Source: Pseudoduganella dura
GTDB taxonomy: Bacteria; Pseudomonadota; Gammaproteobacteria; Burkholderiales; Burkholderiaceae_D
Direction: 5' to 3'
Assembly (NCBI RefSeq): GCF_009727155.1
Contig: NZ_WNWM01000002.1
Coordinates: forward strand, 2,852,001-2,916,000
Length of the DNA stretch: 64,000 nt
The translations under genes were made by a program, and so were the position numbers. The notes beneath the pieces were generated by a model. It saw only the letters and a program-made list of their open reading frames with translations, ran no database searches and was not told where the DNA came from. Positions 42,497-51,452 of this stretch are shown in pieces (position 1 is the stretch's first letter; each line of letters starts with the position of its first letter).

Positions 42497-43602
42497 CTTG
42501 TGCCCCATGGCGCGAGCCGGCGCAGGCCATGCAGCGACTGCAGGCGCGCCAGCAGCCATGCGCGCAGCAGGTGGCGGCGCCCTTCGGTGAGCGAACCGGC
42601 CAGCCACACGGCGACCAGGATGGCGCCCAGCACCTCGATGAAATACAGCGGGCCGCGCGGGTCGCCGCTGATGGCGGCGCCGAAGAACAGCAACAGCGGC
42701 TGGTGCATCAGGTACAGCGAGAACGTGTAGCCAGCCAGCCAGCGGATCGGCCGTTCCAGCGGCAGCAGCACGCGGCCCAGCACGGGCGCGATGGCGCGTG
42801 CGCCGGCGAAATTGGCGGCCACGATCAGGCCCAGCAGGTAATCGGTCAGCGCGAAACGGGAGAATGTCAGCTGGTGGTGCAGCGCTTCACCGACCAGGGT
42901 GCGCATCCACGCGCTGCCCAGGTCCGTCAGCCGGTAATGCTGGAACAGGCCGAAGGCCACCAGCGAGCCGGCGAACAGCGCCAGTCCGGTATTGAACGAT
43001 GTGCGCTGCAGCAGTTGCCAGCGGTGCAGCACCACGCCCATCGCCCAAACCGGTGCCAGCAGCAGGATCTTCGGGCCCACCACCAGCGCGCAGGCGGCCA
43101 GCAGCAGCAGGCGCGTGCGCCCTGCCGTGAACACGCAGACGGCGAACATGATGTAGTACCACATCTCGTAGCACAGCGACCAGTACGGCGTGTTCGAGAA
43201 CGACATGATCGAGATCGTCCACACCTCGTTCAGCCATGCCAGGCTGGTGACGATGCGCAGCGGTGCCAGGCCGTGCGTGGTCCAGCCTTCGTAGATGTCC
43301 GGCCGCAGCGCGGCGCCGGCGAGATCGAGCAATGGCGTCAGCAGCACCACCGGGATCGCCAGCGAATAAAAGCGCGACAGGCGGCTGGCCCAGTATTCGG
43401 CCGGCGTGTTTTCACGCTTCGCATGGATATAGGAGATCACGTAGCCGGACAGCACGAAGAACACCATCACCGCCGCATGCCCGTGATCGGACAGCGGCAG
43501 GATGGCGGTGCTGAGCCAGCGCATGTTCATGTGGTAGAACACGACCATCAGCGCGGCCAGGAAGCGCACCGCGTCCAGGTAAAGCGAGAATTCGCGGCTC
43601 AT
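42493..43602 (-). CDS. Membrane O-acyltransferase (acyltransferase 3 family)
   Basis: A 369-residue polytopic membrane protein of the OafA/acyltransferase-3 type. It starts MSREFSLYLDAVRFLAALMVVFYH with the conserved R and H of the first helix, and contains FFVLSGYVISY and LYLMHQPLLLF near the C-terminus. About ten membrane helices. Such proteins transfer acetyl or other acyl groups to extracytoplasmic sugars. Start and stop overlap the neighbouring genes by four bases each (ATGA at both ends). It probably decorates the exopolysaccharide. Confidence 0.93.
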   Translation of the reverse strand: MSREFSLYLDAVRFLAALMVVFYHMNMRWLSTAILPLSDHGHAAVMVFFVLSGYVISYIHAKRENTPAEYWASRLSRFYSLAIPVVLLTPLLDLAGAALRPDIYEGWTTHGLAPLRIVTSLAWLNEVWTISIMSFSNTPYWSLCYEMWYYIMFAVCVFTAGRTRLLLLAACALVVGPKILLLAPVWAMGVVLHRWQLLQRTSFNTGLALFAGSLVAFGLFQHYRLTDLGSAWMRTLVGEALHHQLTFSRFALTDYLLGLIVAANFAGARAIAPVLGRVLLPLERPIRWLAGYTFSLYLMHQPLLLFFGAAISGDPRGPLYFIEVLGAILVAVWLAGSLTEGRRHLLRAWLLARLQSLHGLRRLAPWGTR

Positions 43603-44201
43603 CGCTGCCCCCTCTTCTGCGCCGTGGCGGCGCGCGCATTCGGAACGTCTTTCGCCAGCCGGCCCACGGCCTGGCGGACGCGGGTAAAGCAGGTGTCGAA
43701 ATACGCGTCGGAAAGCGTGAACGGATCGTGCAGGTGCGGCGACGGCGGCGAACACCAGTTGCCGAGCAGCGCGACCTGTACATCGGAGCGGCCACCCAGC
43801 CGGCGCGCGAGCTCGTGCGCCTGGCGCACTTCCATCACCAGCAGCAGGTCGCCCGGCTGCACGGTGAAATCCTTCCAGTCGCGCGCACGATGCGCTTGCA
43901 TCGGCATCCGTTGCCGTGCCGCCGCGGCCAGCGCCGGCTCGGGCGAGCCGACGCCGGTGGTGGTCGACAGGCCGAGCGACGCGGTGTTCAACCCTTCGGC
44001 GCGCGCCACCTGTTCGGCATACGCGCTGCGGCAGATGTTGCCCAGGCAGACGAACACCACGCGGCGCACCGCCTGGGGATCGTGCAGCGCGAACGGCCGC
44101 AGCCGGCCCGCGATCCGTTCGGCGTGCGCCAGCAGCAGCCGCACCAGCCCGCGCCACGTGCCGAAGCGCGCGTTCAGGCGATCGCGCAGGGGCGCCATCA
44201 T
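43599..44201 (-). CDS. Low-molecular-weight protein-tyrosine phosphatase-like protein
   Basis: A 200-residue LMW phosphatase. The P-loop CxxxxxR is VCLGNICRSAYAE (C52, R58); the general-acid Asp is probably in HDPFTLSD (about residue 158). A 48-residue helical N-terminal extension and a C-terminal tail make it longer than the usual 150 residues. Such phosphatases reverse tyrosine autokinases in capsule systems; the kinase at 23656-24603 is the only candidate in the window. ATGA overlaps on both sides. Confidence 0.88.
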   Translation of the reverse strand: MMAPLRDRLNARFGTWRGLVRLLLAHAERIAGRLRPFALHDPQAVRRVVFVCLGNICRSAYAEQVARAEGLNTASLGLSTTTGVGSPEPALAAAARQRMPMQAHRARDWKDFTVQPGDLLLVMEVRQAHELARRLGGRSDVQVALLGNWCSPPSPHLHDPFTLSDAYFDTCFTRVRQAVGRLAKDVPNARAATAQKRGQR

Positions 44202-45244
44202 GCCGGCACTCCCTGCCGCGCCAGCGCCCAGCTGCCGTAGCGGTCATTGACCGCCTGTTCGGCAAGCCGGCGGATGCTGTGCCAGCCGCTGCCGTGCAAC
44301 AGCACATTGCGTTCGTCCGGCACGGCCTGCAGCGCCGCCTGCATCGCATCGCCCGCTTCGCCCATGCCGGTGGGCAGGAAGCGGTCGCGGTTGCCGTCGA
44401 GGTAGCCGCACAGGCGCGCCAGCCGGTCCTGGTGCAGCGCATTGGCGCGCGCGGTGCGCATGTGGTCGTCGCGTCGCTGCACATATTCGAACGGGTGGGT
44501 CAGCAACACCACCAGCGGCACCTGCTGTTCATGGGCACGTTCCAGCAGCAGGCGCGTCTCGGCGAAGCTGGTGCCGGCGATCGTCAGCGTTTTCAGGTGA
44601 CGGCGGCCGCCGAGCTGCCAGTCCTGGAAAGTCAGCACGGGCATCTCCAGCACGCCATGGCGGTGGTGCGCGCCGCTGTAGAGCTGGTAGCGGGGATCGC
44701 GGCTGTCGAACACCGCCAGGCCCACGCAGGAGCTGTAGGGGATGCCGCAGCGCGCCAGCGCGGCGAACAGCGCATCGTCGTGCTGCATGTTCCCGGGCCG
44801 GAACACGGTCGGCGCCGGCACGCCCCAGCCGGCAAATGCCTGCTGGCCCTGCCGCAGCAGCCGCACCGTGTCATCCTCGGCCCGGCCGAAGAACTCGTCC
44901 TGGAGCGGTTCTCGCGCGACCCGCTCGCGCCAGTCATCGTGCTCGAACACGGCCCAGCAGGGGTGTGTGTGCAGTTGCACTTCATGGCCCTGCCCGACGA
45001 TGCGACGGACGATGGCGCCCATCGGATCCTGGTCCTGGAAATAATAGCGGTGGGCCGCCTCGACGAAAAACGTGGCCGGAATGCGGTGGCGCTCGAACTG
45101 CTCGAGCAGGAAGCCCAGGCCGTGCGAGCGGCCGCCCGTCTCGCACCAGACCATGGGTTCGGCGACGGGCTGCCTGTCGGCGCTGGTGAACGCGCCGCCG
45201 ATGGAAAACTCGGTGTCGATCGAAATACAGACCCGAGTGCGCAT
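44198..45244 (-). CDS. Polysaccharide deacetylase-like protein
   Basis: A 348-residue NodB-fold protein. It begins MRTRVCISIDTEFSIGG, in which DTE replaces the usual DDG; the metal-binding HTH is in VQLHTHPCW, and VFRPGNMQHDD carries the RxGN arginine. This DTE/HTHP pattern marks a divergent branch of CE4-like proteins whose substrates are mostly unknown. The start lies one base after the stop of the asparagine-synthetase-like gene. It may deacetylate or otherwise hydrolyse a glycan precursor. Confidence 0.82.
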   Translation of the reverse strand: MRTRVCISIDTEFSIGGAFTSADRQPVAEPMVWCETGGRSHGLGFLLEQFERHRIPATFFVEAAHRYYFQDQDPMGAIVRRIVGQGHEVQLHTHPCWAVFEHDDWRERVAREPLQDEFFGRAEDDTVRLLRQGQQAFAGWGVPAPTVFRPGNMQHDDALFAALARCGIPYSSCVGLAVFDSRDPRYQLYSGAHHRHGVLEMPVLTFQDWQLGGRRHLKTLTIAGTSFAETRLLLERAHEQQVPLVVLLTHPFEYVQRRDDHMRTARANALHQDRLARLCGYLDGNRDRFLPTGMGEAGDAMQAALQAVPDERNVLLHGSGWHSIRRLAEQAVNDRYGSWALARQGVPA

Positions 45245-45245
45245 G

Positions 45246-47075
45246 TCATGCCCCGCTGCGCTGGCGGAACCACTGTTCCAGCATCATCAACACCCAGACC
45301 ATGGTGCCGTGGTAGCCGGCATGTTCACGCAAGTGCGTGCCGGTGAGCTGGTCGATGAACGCGGCGCGCACGATGCCGCGCTTTTTCAGGTCCGTCAGGC
45401 TGTCGGACGCCAGGTCCTGCAGCGCCTTGTGCTCCTGCAGCCAGACGCCGAACGGCAGCCCGAAGCCATGCTTTTGCTTCGTGATGATCTCTTGCGGCAG
45501 GAAGCCTTTCAGCGCTTCCTTGAAGAACCAGCGCAGCTGGGTGCCGTTCAGCTTCTGCTGCGGCGTGAGGCCGGCGGAGAATGCCACCATCGCGTCATCG
45601 AGGAACGGGAATGCCGCCTCGACGCCGGCCAGCTCGCAGGCCTTCATCACCTTCGGCAGGTCGTTGTCGGCCAGCGTGATCTTCAGGTCGAGCGCGAGCA
45701 TCCGGTTGATCAGGCTCTTCGCCTCGCTCGCGCCATAGGTTTGCGCCAGCCCGGCCAGCGGCTGGTTCGTGTCGGCGCCGGCCAGGAACTCGTCGGTGAA
45801 CACCTCCCGCGCACCGTAGCGGCCCAGCAGGTTGTAGGTTTCCAGCCGCGCCGGCATCGCCACGGATGCCTGCTCGATATAGCTGCGCGCCTTGCGCAGC
45901 AGCGTCACCTGATCGCCGCCGGGGAAATTGAAAATGGCCGGCTCCAGCAGCGCCTTGCGGAACAGCCACGGCACCTGCTCGTAGCGCGCGAACACATGCT
46001 GCTTCGCATAGCGCTCGTTGCCGCCGAAGAGTTCGTCGCCGCCATCGCCGCCCAGCATGCGCGTCACGCCATCCTTGCGCGCCATCTGCGCGCAGTAGAA
46101 CGCCGGCACCGCCGACGCATTGCCGAACGGCTGGTCGCAGACAGCGGCCACGTTGGGAATCGCCGCCACCACATCGTCCGGCGTCACGTAGTATTCGTGG
46201 TGTTTCGTGCCGAAATGGCGCGAGGCGATGCGCGCATACTCCATCTCGTCGTAGCCCTGCGCGGCGAAACCGATCGAGTACGTTTCGGCCGGCACGCCGC
46301 CGACCTCGCACAGCATGCCGGCGATCGTCGAGCTGTCGGTGCCGCCGCTGAGGAACGCGCCCACCCTGGCCCCTGCCGATGCCTCGCGCACGCCGTTCCT
46401 GAGCTGGGCGAGGAATTCGGCCTTCAGGTCCTCGAACGAACGCCTGCCGTCTTCCTGGAACGTCATGCGCCAGTAGGGGCGGGTCTCGACGCGGCCCTGG
46501 CGATAATGCAGGTAATGGCCGGGCAACAGCCGCTGCTGGTCCTTGTACACGGTGCCCGGCGCCGGCACCATGTGGAAGTACACGTAGTTGTAGATTCCCT
46601 GCGGGTCGATGTCGGCACCCGCCAGCGGATGACGGATCAGCGCATCGGCCGACGAGGCGAACAGCAGCGCTTCGCCGGCCAGCCGCCATGTGAGCGGGTG
46701 CACGCCCAGGCGGTCGATCGCGAGGATCGCCTCCCCGGCGTGCTCGTCGAGAATGCACAGCGCGAATGCACCTTGCAACAGCGCGCACAGTTTTTCCGGG
46801 CCCAGGTGACGATGCGCCGCCAGCACCGCCGCGACGCCGCGCGTGGCGGCCTGTTCGGCCAGCGCGGCATCGCGCAGCACCGGGTGGCCCCACAGCGCGA
46901 TCAGCAGGCCTTCCTGCCGGTGCACGTCGCCGGCACCGGCTACCGCGGCCGCCGAACGGCTGCCTTCGGCCTGGTGCACGGCACTGCCGTCGAACCGCGC
47001 CAGCGGCGCGGCCATCCTGCCGATCAGCTCACGGTCTTGCGCGCCGTGGCCGATCCATCCACAAATACCGCTCAT
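45246..47075 (-). CDS. Asparagine-synthetase homologue with degenerate glutaminase domain
   Basis: A 609-residue protein with the asparagine synthetase layout but an altered N-terminal domain. It starts MSGICGWIG, with Ser instead of the nucleophilic Cys at position 2, and it lacks the RGPD and YNGEIYN motifs present in the homologue at 11970-13865. The synthetase domain is intact: FLSGGTDSST (241-250) and LGGDGGDELFGG. It probably adenylates a carboxylate and uses free ammonia or another amine, as beta-lactam synthetases and lasso cyclases do. It lies between a PLP decarboxylase and a deacetylase gene. Confidence 0.88.
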   Translation of the reverse strand: MSGICGWIGHGAQDRELIGRMAAPLARFDGSAVHQAEGSRSAAAVAGAGDVHRQEGLLIALWGHPVLRDAALAEQAATRGVAAVLAAHRHLGPEKLCALLQGAFALCILDEHAGEAILAIDRLGVHPLTWRLAGEALLFASSADALIRHPLAGADIDPQGIYNYVYFHMVPAPGTVYKDQQRLLPGHYLHYRQGRVETRPYWRMTFQEDGRRSFEDLKAEFLAQLRNGVREASAGARVGAFLSGGTDSSTIAGMLCEVGGVPAETYSIGFAAQGYDEMEYARIASRHFGTKHHEYYVTPDDVVAAIPNVAAVCDQPFGNASAVPAFYCAQMARKDGVTRMLGGDGGDELFGGNERYAKQHVFARYEQVPWLFRKALLEPAIFNFPGGDQVTLLRKARSYIEQASVAMPARLETYNLLGRYGAREVFTDEFLAGADTNQPLAGLAQTYGASEAKSLINRMLALDLKITLADNDLPKVMKACELAGVEAAFPFLDDAMVAFSAGLTPQQKLNGTQLRWFFKEALKGFLPQEIITKQKHGFGLPFGVWLQEHKALQDLASDSLTDLKKRGIVRAAFIDQLTGTHLREHAGYHGTMVWVLMMLEQWFRQRSGA

Positions 47076-47098
47076 CGTGCACCCCTAGTATGTTCAGT

Positions 47099-48334
47099 TC
47101 AGACCAGTACTTCCGGCGCGGCCGGATGGCTGAGGAAGCCGGCCGGGCTGGCCGACACGCCGTAGGCGCCCGACTGCAGCACCGCGACCAGGTCGCCCGG
47201 CTGCGCGCGCGCCAGGTCCATCCCGTCGGCGAGCACATCGAGCGGCGTGCACAACGGGCCGACGACCGATGCCTTTTCGCGCTCGCCGCCCTGCACCCGA
47301 TTGCCGATCACCACCGGATAATTCTTGCGGATCACCTGGCCGAAATTGCCGGAGGCGGACAGGTGATGATGCAGGCCGCCATCGGTCACCAGGTACACGC
47401 TGCCGCGCGATTCCTTGCGGTCGACGATGCGGCAGACATACACGCCGGCCTCGCCGACCAGGTAGCGCCCCAGCTCGATGACCACCTGGGCGCCTTGCAG
47501 CCGCGGCCGCACATCTTCCATCACCGCGTGCAGGTTGGTGCCCACGGCGGCCAGGTCCAGCCGCTCTTCGCCGGGGAAATACGGGATGCCGAAGCCGCCG
47601 CCGATGTTCAGGATGCGCGGCGCACGCGGCGCATCCTGCGCCAGCCGCAGCGCCAGCGCGAACGTTTTTTCATGCGCCTCGTGCAGCGCCGCGGCCTTCA
47701 GGTTCTGCGAGCCGGAGAAAATATGGAATCCGTGGAAATCGAGCCCCAGTTCGCCGATGCGGCGCAGCAGCGCGGGCACCCGCTCGGCATCGACGCCGAA
47801 CTGCTTCGGCCCCCCGCCCATCTTCATGCCGGACGACTTCAGTTCGAAGTCGGGATTGACGCGTACGTTGACGCGCGGCGTGATGCCCAGCCGGTCGCCG
47901 ATGCGCGCCGCCCGCTCCGTTTCGCCTTCCGATTCCAGGTTCAGCACGATGCCGGCGGCGATCGCGCAGGCCAGGTCCACGTCGCTCTTGCCGGGGCCGG
48001 CGAAGCTGATGTGCAGCGGGTTCATCGGCGTATCGAGCGCCACGCGCAGCTCGCCGCCCGAGGCCACGTCGATGCCGTCCACCAGCGCCGCCATATGCTG
48101 CACCACCGCGGGCATCGGATTGGCCTTCATCGCGTAATGCAGGTGCACGTCGGCCGGCAGGTGCCGGCGCAGCTCGGCCACGCGCGCCGTCAGCGCGCCG
48201 CGGTCGTAGGCATAGAACGGTGTCTGGCCGACACGCTGCGCCAGCCGGGTCAGCGGCACGCCGCCGACCTGCAGGCAGTCGTCGACGACGGGGAACTGCA
48301 GCAGCGGCGCGTGCTGCGGGCGCGGCGCCGTCAT
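47099..48334 (-). CDS. PLP-dependent decarboxylase, exosortase A-associated
   Basis: A 411-residue alanine-racemase-fold (type III) decarboxylase related to diaminopimelate and ornithine decarboxylases. The PLP lysine is K70 in HYAMKANP; the phosphate loop is NIGGGFGIPYFPG, and the C-terminal GPLCTPLDVLAD supplies the catalytic Cys across the dimer. It matches the family regularly linked to exosortase A (TIGR03099 type). It presumably decarboxylates an amino acid, perhaps one already tethered by the preceding ligase. ATGA overlap with the ligase at 48331-48334. Confidence 0.92.
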   Translation of the reverse strand: MTAPRPQHAPLLQFPVVDDCLQVGGVPLTRLAQRVGQTPFYAYDRGALTARVAELRRHLPADVHLHYAMKANPMPAVVQHMAALVDGIDVASGGELRVALDTPMNPLHISFAGPGKSDVDLACAIAAGIVLNLESEGETERAARIGDRLGITPRVNVRVNPDFELKSSGMKMGGGPKQFGVDAERVPALLRRIGELGLDFHGFHIFSGSQNLKAAALHEAHEKTFALALRLAQDAPRAPRILNIGGGFGIPYFPGEERLDLAAVGTNLHAVMEDVRPRLQGAQVVIELGRYLVGEAGVYVCRIVDRKESRGSVYLVTDGGLHHHLSASGNFGQVIRKNYPVVIGNRVQGGEREKASVVGPLCTPLDVLADGMDLARAQPGDLVAVLQSGAYGVSASPAGFLSHPAAPEVLV

Positions 48335-49932
48335 TGCGGTTCTCCGAACACATTTTCATACTGCGTGGACAGCAGCTTGCGGTCGATCTTGCCGTTCGGG
48401 TTGCGCGGCAGCGCGCCCTCGGCGATGACGAATTTTTGCGGCAGCATGTAGGCCGGCAGGTGCGGACGGCAGGCGGCCTGCAGGTCGCCCGCCGACAGCG
48501 CGGCGCCGTCGCGCGGGTAGGCGATGACGACGATCGCCTGCCCCAGCGCCGGATGCCGGACGCCGATCGCGGCCGCCTCGGCCACGTGTTCACGGGCATA
48601 CACCACTTCCTCGACCTCGGTCGGGCTGACGCGGTAGCCGGACGTCTTGATCATTTCGTCGTTGCGGCTGATGAAATACAGGAAGCCGTCCTCGTCGCGA
48701 CGCACCGTGTCGCCGGACCACACGGCAAGTTCCGTCAGCGGCAGGCCGTAATGGCGCGGCGCCACCGGCTTGAAGCGCTCGGCGGTCTTGCCCGGGTCGT
48801 TCCAGTAGCCGAGCGAGACGAGCGCGCCGCGGTGCACCAGTTCGCCCGGCTCGTGCGGCGCGCATTCGCTGCCATCGGGCCGCAGCACCACCACTTCGGC
48901 ATTCGGAATCGCCTTGCCCATCGAATCGGGGCGGCGCTCCAGTTCTTCCGGCGGCAGATAGGTGGAGCGGAATGCTTCGGTCAGGCCGTACATCAGGAAC
49001 GGCCGCGCGTTCGGCAGCGCCCGGCGCAGCGCATCGAGCGTGGGGCGCTGCATCGCGCCGCCGGAATTGGTGAGGTAGCGCAGCGTGCAATCCTGCGGCC
49101 ACGGCAGCGGCGCCAGCTGGATCCACAGCGGCGGCACCGCCGCCAGGCCCGTGATGCGCTCGGCGACGACGGCATTGAGCACGTCGCGCGGCAGCAGGTG
49201 GTTGATCAGCACGGCCGTGGCGCCCGCATGGAACGCCGTTGTCAGCTGCGAGAGACCGTAGTCGAACGAGAGCGGCAACACCGCCAGGAGTCGGTCCTGC
49301 GGCGTATTTTCCAGGTAGCTGGCCACGCTCTGCGCGCCCGCCACCATGTTCCGGTGCGACAGCACCACGCCTTTCGGCTTGCCGGTGCTGCCGGACGTGT
49401 ACAGGATCGCGGCCATGTCGCCGTCGATCGCGCGGTGCGGCGCCCGCGTTTCGCCGGCAGCGCGGGCAATCGCGCCATCCCACGACAGCACTTCGACGTC
49501 ATGCGCGGCGGACAGCGCCGCGATTTGCGCATCGTCGCCGCCCACGGCCACGACTAGGCGCAGGTCTCGGCACGCCGGCAGCACGCCGGCCAGCAGTTTC
49601 AGGCGGTCGATCGTGGTGACCAGCACGCGCACGTTGCAGTCGGCCAGGATATAGGCGACCTGCTCGGGCTTGAGCAGCGGGTTGACGGGCACGAACACGC
49701 CGCCGGCCGCCGCCGCGCCGAACATCGCGCCCACGTTTTCGACGTTTTTTTCCATGTAGACGGCCACGCGCTCGCCCCGTTCGAGGCCGGAGGCCAGCAG
49801 GGCGGCGGCGGTGCGGCGCACCAGGTCGGCAAGAGCGCCGTAATGCAGGCGGCGGCTACCATGGACGAGGGCTTCGGCGCCGGGTGTCCGGTCGGCCGAG
49901 CGGAAGATGAAATCGTGGATCAGGTCGCTCAT
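48331..49932 (-). CDS. Acyl-CoA ligase (AMP-forming), exosortase A-associated
   Basis: A 533-residue ANL-superfamily enzyme. The ATP-binding loop is ILYTSGSTGKPKGV (176-189), followed by MYGLTEAFRSTYLPPEE and the hinge region YRTGDTV-like WSGDTVRRDEDGF; the C-terminal lysine motif is PRNPNGKIDRK. It belongs to the exosortase A-linked ligase family (TIGR03098 type). It would load an acyl or amino acid onto CoA or onto the acyl carrier protein at 52567-52815. The ATG overlaps the stop of a short upstream frame and follows a duplicated ribosome-binding segment. Confidence 0.93.
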   Translation of the reverse strand: MSDLIHDFIFRSADRTPGAEALVHGSRRLHYGALADLVRRTAAALLASGLERGERVAVYMEKNVENVGAMFGAAAAGGVFVPVNPLLKPEQVAYILADCNVRVLVTTIDRLKLLAGVLPACRDLRLVVAVGGDDAQIAALSAAHDVEVLSWDGAIARAAGETRAPHRAIDGDMAAILYTSGSTGKPKGVVLSHRNMVAGAQSVASYLENTPQDRLLAVLPLSFDYGLSQLTTAFHAGATAVLINHLLPRDVLNAVVAERITGLAAVPPLWIQLAPLPWPQDCTLRYLTNSGGAMQRPTLDALRRALPNARPFLMYGLTEAFRSTYLPPEELERRPDSMGKAIPNAEVVVLRPDGSECAPHEPGELVHRGALVSLGYWNDPGKTAERFKPVAPRHYGLPLTELAVWSGDTVRRDEDGFLYFISRNDEMIKTSGYRVSPTEVEEVVYAREHVAEAAAIGVRHPALGQAIVVIAYPRDGAALSAGDLQAACRPHLPAYMLPQKFVIAEGALPRNPNGKIDRKLLSTQYENVFGEPQ

Positions 49933-49956
49933 ATCATGTCCTGCATCATGTCCTGC
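49933..49956 (-). repeat. 12-bp direct tandem repeat (x2) in the ribosome-binding region
   Basis: On the minus strand GCAGGACATGAT occurs twice in a row, directly before the ATG of the acyl-CoA ligase. Each copy carries AGGA. The second copy places AGGA seven bases before the ATG. Together they form a short frame ending MMQDMI whose TGA overlaps the ATG. Confidence 0.75.
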
Positions 49957-50127
49957 AAAGGGGGCTGGTCCGCAGGGAGTCGCTTTGTAACCGTGTGGAA
50001 ACCTAGGCGGAATATTAACATTTTACAATCACCCGCTAGTTGTTTTTTGCCAAGGTCCTGGCGAAAATTTCCTCTTGCATTATTCCAAATACAACAATTA
50101 ACGTGAATTTTTAGCAATCTTTTGATG

Positions 50128-50133
50128 TATGAT
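50128..50133 (+). promoter_or_regulatory. Candidate -10 element for the aminotransferase operon
   Basis: TATGAT (5 of 6 consensus) lies about 50 bases before the ATG at 50184 in an AT-rich gap. No convincing -35 hexamer stands at 16-18 bases, and no sigma-54 motif or 17-bp element with the 103-base spacing was found. Confidence 0.3.
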
Positions 50134-50183
50134 GTGGAACGCCGTAAGTTTTATCCTGGAAATTGGCTGCAAGCGAGACGACC

Positions 50184-51452
50184 ATGGGAAAAATCAGCAT
50201 TTCAGATGTGAAGCCGGCCGCAGCGCAGGCCGAGCCGCTCGCTCCCGCAGCGCCTCTCTCCCCGGACTACCCGCGCTCCCGCCTGCCCGTGGCGCCGGCG
50301 CTGTCGCTGGCGTCCTTCATGCGCATGGGCGGCCCGCAGGCGCCATCGATCCTCGATGCCGGTGAAGTGCGTTTCGTCACCAGCGGCCGGGTGGCCATCG
50401 CACTGGCGCTGAAGCAAATGGGCGTCGGGCCCGGCGACACCGTCCTTGTGCCTTCGTACCATTGCGCATCGATGATCGAACCGGTCGTGTGGGCCGGCGC
50501 CACGCCGCTGTTCTACCGCATCAATCCGGATACCACGGTCGACCTCGACGATCTGGCACGCAAGGCCGCCGGCGCGGCCAACCTGAAAACGCTGATGGCG
50601 ACCAACTACTACGGCTTTCACCAGCCGCTGCCGGCACTGCGCGCGTTCTGCGATGCGCGCGGCATCCAGCTGCTGGAAGATTGCGCCCACTCGTTCCTGG
50701 GCCGGCACGCCGGCCGGCCGCTGGGCTCGTGGGGCGACTATGCGATCGCCAGCAGCATGAAGTTTTTCCCCGTGTACGAAGGCGGCTGCCTGGTGTCGTC
50801 GCGCCACCGGCTCGACGGCGTGCGCTTGCAATCGGCGGGCACCGGCTTCGAAGCCAAGGTGTTGCTGAACTCCGTGGAAAACGGCTTTGCCTACGGCCGG
50901 CTGCCGTTGCTGCGCGCGCTGATGGCACTGCCGATGGCCGCCAAGACTGCGCTGTGGGGTGTGATCAAGGCCCGCCGCCACGGCCAGGGGCCGGCGCTGG
51001 CGCCGGGCTCTTCCGACGGCGGCTTCGGTTTCGACCCGGCCTGGCTGACCAAGCGCTCGTCGCTGTATTCGCGGCTGATGCTGCGGCTGGTGTCGCACCG
51101 CCGGATGGGCGAACTGCGCCGCCGCAATTACCGTCGCCTGTATGACGCGCTGTCGGCACTGCCCGGCTGCCGCCCGCTGTTCGCCACGCTGCCGGACGGC
51201 GTCTACCCCTGGGTATTCCCGTTGCTGTGCGACGAACCGCAAGCCCTGTTCCGCCAGTTGAAGGGTGCCGGCGTGCCGGTGATCCGCTTCGGCGAATACC
51301 TGTGGCCGGGCGTGGACGCCACGGTATGCGAGAACAGCGTCAACCTGTCGCGCCGCGTGCTGCAATTTCCCTGCCACCAGGAGCTGCGCGATGATGAAAT
51401 CGAATGGATGATCGGCCAGGTGCGCGGCGCGATCCCGGGAGGCACGCGATGA
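50184..51452 (+). CDS. DegT/DnrJ/EryC1-family aminotransferase-like protein
   Basis: A 422-residue PLP enzyme of the DegT family. The catalytic Lys is K193 in SSMKFFPVYEGG; the cofactor-binding Asp/His stands in LLEDCAHSFLG (165-172), and TSGRVAIALAL gives the phosphate-binding region. DegT enzymes aminate keto-sugars to amino sugars. An ATG at 50184 is used; a TTG seven codons upstream is unlikely. It is the first gene of the plus-strand block that continues through the carrier protein and hydrolases. Its stop overlaps the next start (ATGA). Confidence 0.9.
   Translation: MGKISISDVKPAAAQAEPLAPAAPLSPDYPRSRLPVAPALSLASFMRMGGPQAPSILDAGEVRFVTSGRVAIALALKQMGVGPGDTVLVPSYHCASMIEPVVWAGATPLFYRINPDTTVDLDDLARKAAGAANLKTLMATNYYGFHQPLPALRAFCDARGIQLLEDCAHSFLGRHAGRPLGSWGDYAIASSMKFFPVYEGGCLVSSRHRLDGVRLQSAGTGFEAKVLLNSVENGFAYGRLPLLRALMALPMAAKTALWGVIKARRHGQGPALAPGSSDGGFGFDPAWLTKRSSLYSRLMLRLVSHRRMGELRRRNYRRLYDALSALPGCRPLFATLPDGVYPWVFPLLCDEPQALFRQLKGAGVPVIRFGEYLWPGVDATVCENSVNLSRRVLQFPCHQELRDDEIEWMIGQVRGAIPGGTR

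Noticed and set aside
49929..50117. 62-codon gene upstream of the acyl-CoA ligase
   Set aside because: Lacks a ribosome site, crosses an AT-rich promoter gap, and its end is made of the 12-base repeat; only the final mini-frame may matter.
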